A stretch of 64,000 nucleotides of DNA from Spongospora subterranea (lineage: Eukaryota; Endomyxa; Phytomyxea; Plasmodiophorida; Plasmodiophoridae), in assembly GCA_900404475.1 (NCBI GenBank), contig OUQQ01000021.1, positions 1 through 64,000 on the forward strand. The letters are read 5' to 3'. The notes under the pieces are model-generated. The model searched no databases. It was not told the DNA's origin and saw only the letters and a program-made list of their open reading frames with translations. Position numbers and translations under genes: made by a program. Positions 60,001 to 64,000 of this stretch are shown piece after piece; position 1 is the stretch's first letter, and every line of letters begins with the position of its first letter.

Positions 60001-63000
60001 CCGTATTCAAAAAAGGTAAATGCCCTGTGCCAGCGTTTTTTGTCCAGTTTCAGACTTTCGTTTGAATTGCAAGAGATGATCTTTGGCGTAAAGGGTGTTC
60101 AATTTCAGAGTTGGAGTTTGTTGATGGTACGCAAAGTCGGTATTGCCCAGGTATGGGCGATGCGGGCATAAGGAAGATCTTCATTTACGCGACTGGTCAT
60201 CCCGACCGCGCTGTGCTAGGCGCGTTTGTTCCAGACTCCGAATCGATACATGTAATTGCATCGTCGTCAAATCAGCAACATAAGGAAGTCATTGGTTGGG
60301 TATATCAGGCATTTGTGTTCATTGTTAGTACCCGAGGAAATCCCACTGAGCGACCTGAGCTAGCAAGTTTCGTCGATGCTCTATCGGCGAAACTTGGGAT
60401 TGACACAAGCTGCACTATTCATACAAAGTTAACGGTTGTCAAAACCATTAACAAGGGCGCCGAGGACCTAAAAAAAAAGTCGGTGATTCGATAGATGCGG
60501 CGAATTCTGTTAATGGGTCTAATTAGGTTGCTGGCGTTTTGTAAATCTCATCGCGAGAATTTACTGCTGATAACCCAGATATCATCAGTTTTGCTCCCAT
60601 CTATCGGAGATCTGACACAGTTTGGTAATCAATGTGTTTTGCTAAGCCGTATTCGCCACCGCGTCAATCGTTTTAGGTCATCGGTCGTCCTTCCCGGTTG
60701 TTGAGATTCCTCCAAATCTCGCTGACGACCGATTCGAGACGTTGCAATGGGTCACATCGTGCTGTCGAATAATGACTGCCAGGTTCAAATGCTTTGCAGG
60801 CAAAGATGCTAGGCCTGACGCGAATATCTTTTTTTATCAGGTTTTTATGCATGGAGCGAGTTTTGGCCGATTATCTGGCTTGCAGTTCGTACAGCCTTAT
60901 TCCCATCGGCAATATGGGGAGCCGATCAGCATCTTTGATTATTGATGTTTTCTTCGCTCGTTTACTTAAACAGCACGACCATATTCTCTGGTGCTCTCCT
61001 TCACATTGTCCAGGTATATCGATTCCGTCCTGTTCATTTCCTTTTTTTGACAGTTTGTCACTTAGATTTAGGAAGTAAACGCCCTTCGCAATGCGATTCC
61101 CTTTATGATGAGACTCTTGTTAATCCCGAAAGAATTTCCCCAGGGTCGGTATCCATAACCCATTGAATTTGAATATCAATGCTCTCCTTTCTTAGGTCAT
61201 ACCGTGGCATCTGCATTGAGTTTGAAATGTGCAATATGGCGGCGAACGCCCTTTTGATCAACGAAATGGTCAGTATTGCTGAAGGAACACTGTCAGCCCG
61301 ATATGACGCTGTAGAGGAAGGTTCGTTTACAGATGTTCCAATGACAGTCAAGTAAGTACGTTTTCTTCTGCAGCGCCTAAGCCAAGGTTTCGGTTTCGAC
61401 CTAAGCCGTCAGACTGTTTGGAGTCCTCTTCTGCATTTGCAATACTCAGTCAACTGGCCTGCACCCTGTTCGACGAAGTTCGTTTGAACCATAACGCTGT
61501 TGCCGACATGGTCATTTCAAATATTTATAAGGTTTTGGTCAAACTCTCTTTCGTGAGCACCACATCTCACCGATACATAGTGGATATCTTCCGCAATGTC
61601 GCTACTTTACGAACCGCATTTACACCGTCTTCTTCACGGCCTAATGGAAAAAGTTTTCAATCGACTCTGTTCAGAGTTCAAATCTCTAGGATCCCAAGTA
61701 TTCGGTTTACTCACACGTCCAAAATCCTGCCTTTTCAACGCATTCCCTTCTAGATTGTCTTAGGCACGTTCAACAAGATGGTAATATGCACTAAACGGCA
61801 TGACGTTCAGACAGCATTATCCTTCCTCAAATATGCGTCCAAGTGCATAAACGAGCAAGAAATGTTCAGGAACATATCATTCAAGTTAGTTGTTGCCTGT
61901 TTTCATTCAGCACCGGACTGTTGACTGTGTTCATGGCAGGTTTGACCGCCTTTGGCTAACGATGCTCTATATGGATCCTGCCAATTACACAGGTATTCCT
62001 TGGAAACCAGACGAAGACGATCTCAGCAGATGCCCAGTCGAAGAAGATATTGTTGCCGAAGGTATTCTCAAATACCTATATCCCAAACTTTTCCTTTGAC
62101 CAACGTGTAAGGCGAGTGGAACATTTCCGAGTTCCTCCCCGAGATCCCGCGCGCCCATTTTATCGAGCTCATCACAGAGTTTGTGATTCGGCCGTATCTG
62201 CATTGGCGAGACATTTCAGAAGCAGAAACGCGTGCTAATGAGCGGGCAAATGCTGAATCATTGCGAGAGAAGTTCAACGATTATCTTCGATCTCAAGTCG
62301 TAAGTGGCAACCCAAAAAAACCCAAAAAAATGTGGTTTCGCTTTGTTAACTTGAGATTACTTCTTTAGTCGACGCACTATATGAGGAGAATACTGGAAAT
62401 GGTTGATGAGATCAATGTGATCGGTCATGGGGCTATGCATTCAGATGAAGACAGGGAAAGGGCTCTGGCTTTCCCATCTAATATTCGCGGGAAGCACCTA
62501 CCTTTTGTCAGTTCACCTCTAGAATTTGTCAAGATGTGCACACACGTTTTGTCTTTGGTTCGTTTAGCCGTCTTTTAACCCGAAATTCATCGATTGACGG
62601 GTTTGTACAGGAGTCATCTGTGCATAGTGAAGTGGAATCGGTTCGCTCGGCGGCTTTCCAGTTGCTGGGAGTAAGCGCATTCAGTCCGGCGGCGACGTTC
62701 AAGAATCCTTGCTCAACATATATCGTGCCAGACGTGACCTGTCTGTATTGCGACACCGTCAGAGACGTTGATATGTGTCGAGAACCGCTCAACAATCATG
62801 GGCAACTCCAGTGTTCCATATGCATGAATCCGCTCGATATGCGTCTCATCGAAACCGGTCTTGTAAAATACGTCGCGAGGCAATCAGACATGTACCAGAT
62901 CCAGGATTCCGTATGCGCCAAATGCTGTCGAACCGTTAGCACCAATATGAGTTCGACGTGTCCTTGTAGTGGCGAACTGCAGCTGAGGCAAACACCAGAG

Positions 63001-63090
63001 GATTGGGCCGCTAAAATATCAATATTCTCTAGAATCGGCAAGTATTTCGGGCTAGAATACCTGCAAGCAATATGTGATAAGCTCTCTTGA
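54075..63090 (+). CDS. POLE: DNA polymerase epsilon catalytic subunit (interrupted by an assembly gap)
   Basis: Leading-strand B-family polymerase with proofreading. ATG at 54075 ([20 protein letters not shown]). Exonuclease motifs: [19 protein letters not shown] (Exo I), [10 protein letters not shown] (Exo II), [14 protein letters not shown] (Exo III). Polymerase: [20 protein letters not shown] (motif A, restored over an intron) and [16 protein letters not shown] (motif B). Motif C is missing because the next exon falls in the N at 57655; the frame resumes at [18 protein letters not shown]. Then TENTIFFE and [40 protein letters not shown], and a PIP box QTSISRFF (59159-59182). An inactive second polymerase/exonuclease half ([20 protein letters not shown]) precedes the C-terminal cysteine modules ([42 protein letters not shown]). 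About 45 short introns. Stop at 63090, 51 bases from the convergent thioesterase stop. Confidence 0.95.
57655..57655. other. single N, assembly gap inside POLE
   Basis: The only ambiguous base in the window. The sequence on the left ends in an intron beginning gtaaga just after VMRK; the sequence on the right starts inside the exon encoding FPENF. About 50 residues that family members have between these points are absent, so the N represents a gap of unknown length and not one base. Confidence 0.9.
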
Positions 63091-63141
63091 ATTAAACCTG
63101 GATTCATATGTCTAACAGTATCGCTCCTGGTGTGCTTTATT

Positions 63142-64000
63142 TTATTGGCCCATAATTTTAGACACAAACTTGGCGACATCGTTCAGCTCGTGAGGATCGG
63201 CGGAATGTCCTAACCCAGGATAGGTTTTCATTTCGGCAGGGACTCCTCCTCCATGGAGAATCTCATAGGTGAGTTGACCGGCACGATATGGGACAATCGG
63301 GTCTGCAGAGCCATGGCAAAGCATTACGGGAGTCCTGGCGTTCGAGGCAGATAGTTTCGACTGCATAAAAGTCTCGTAATGGGGAAGGTATCCGGACATG
63401 GATATGATTCCCCCAAGCGGAGACGACATTTGAAGCCCAGCGTACATTGCCAGGGCTGCTCCCTAAACAAGCCGAAAATAAAAAACTCTAATACAGTGTC
63501 GTGATTTACGACGCTTTTACTTGGCTAAAACCGCCAACTATGATATTTTTTGAAGGCACTCCCCGCTGAATTTCTTGGTTGATTACTTCTTGAACTGTGT
63601 AGACCGATTCAGACAAGCGGATCAATATGTGATAGGAATTCAATGTAAACCTGCAGCGGATGACTCCTCTAGTCCCTTCATATCTTCAGACGCGATCGAT
63701 GCAAATGACCGGATATCATGCCAGGATGTCATCCGCATACCGCCTGGGTCAATGCAGTTAATTGCACGATTGGCACCAAACTCTCACATGATGGGCCGAC
63801 CATTGGCAGTGACAGGACGAACTGGAGCGGTTGGCAGTACAATTCTAAGGCCAGGTTTAGAGCTCTGTAGCAGCTTTAGCTGAGATTTCCACCCATCTGC
63901 CTGTCAATCATGTTGTAGATATGTTGAAAAACAAAACAAAACAATGAATGAATACCGTATCACCCAATCCATGCATAAACACTAGCGTAGCCACATGCTG
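63142..64000 (-). CDS. acyl-protein thioesterase / lysophospholipase (APT1/LYPLA-like), 5' end outside window
   Basis: Alpha/beta-hydrolase that removes palmitate from proteins. From the window edge inward: QHVATLVFMHGLGDT (HGLGD oxyanion motif), then after an intron ADGWKSQLKLLQSSKPGLRI, LPTAPVRPVTANGRPIM, GGMRMTSWHDIRSFASIASE, and TVQEVINQEIQRGVPSKNII. Then VGGFSQ|GAALAMYAGLQ, with the nucleophile in GFSQG restored by splicing, SPLGGIISMSGYLP, and MLCHGSADPIVPYRAGQLTY with the catalytic Asp. KTYPGLGHSADPHELNDVAK carries the catalytic His. The stop is at 63142. The catalytic triad is complete and several short introns interrupt it. The N-terminal start codon lies beyond 64000. Confidence 0.93.

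Noticed and set aside
54075..63090. Pol epsilon as a pseudogene because motif C is missing
   Set aside because: The loss coincides exactly with the only N in the window; all other exons are intact, so an assembly gap explains it.

Overview
The window is nuclear DNA of a gene-dense, intron-rich unicellular eukaryote. Conserved genes carry many GT-AG introns of only about 30 to 70 bases, often with a CTAAC/TTAAC-like branch site just before the acceptor. Neighbouring genes are separated by tens of bases, and both strands are used equally. BBS2, a core BBSome subunit, implies a ciliated or flagellated (for example zoosporic) cell. A plasmodiophorid-like rhizarian or an oomycete-like protist would fit, but the sequence does not settle the lineage. 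Coordinates give the outer limits of each coding region. Exon joins were inferred by eye from splice signals and family motifs, so individual joins may be off.

Left part (0-23 kb): proteasome ATPase Rpt2; a coiled-coil protein; a small Cys/His-motif protein; two head-to-head paralogous genes around 5.02 kb; an AstE/AspA-type zinc deacylase; dihydropteridine reductase (QDPR); a minisatellite; PCNA, divergent from a large helical protein; several unrecognised genes; an NmrA-like dehydrogenase; and a kinesin with an N-terminal motor.

Middle (23-41 kb): an IQ-motif protein and a very acidic protein in a GATC/CGATCG-rich, intron-poor stretch; the exosome ring subunit RRP41; a DBP2/DDX5-type DEAD-box helicase with a long Gly-Trp-rich N-terminal tail; a decayed PIF/Harbinger transposase; a URC1-URC4 fusion (GTP cyclohydrolase II-like plus DUF1688) of the uracil catabolism route; and two adjacent poorly conserved genes, one built of internal repeats.

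Right part (41-64 kb): an APC/LAT amino-acid permease; a nine-copy minisatellite; BBS2; an unrecognised helical protein; a protein of several ubiquitin-like domains; a phospholipase D with a cysteine-rich zinc-binding N-terminal array; a third minisatellite; the catalytic subunit of DNA polymerase epsilon (about 9 kb, interrupted by a one-N assembly gap that removes polymerase motif C); and the start-truncated end of an acyl-protein thioesterase.

PCNA and Pol epsilon are functional partners encoded in the same window, and Pol epsilon carries a canonical PCNA-binding (PIP) box. Otherwise the content is mixed housekeeping with no operon-like logic. The most unusual items are the head-to-head pair sharing a palindromic start, the URC1-URC4 fusion, the zinc-array phospholipase D, the multi-ubiquitin-like protein and the GW-rich helicase.
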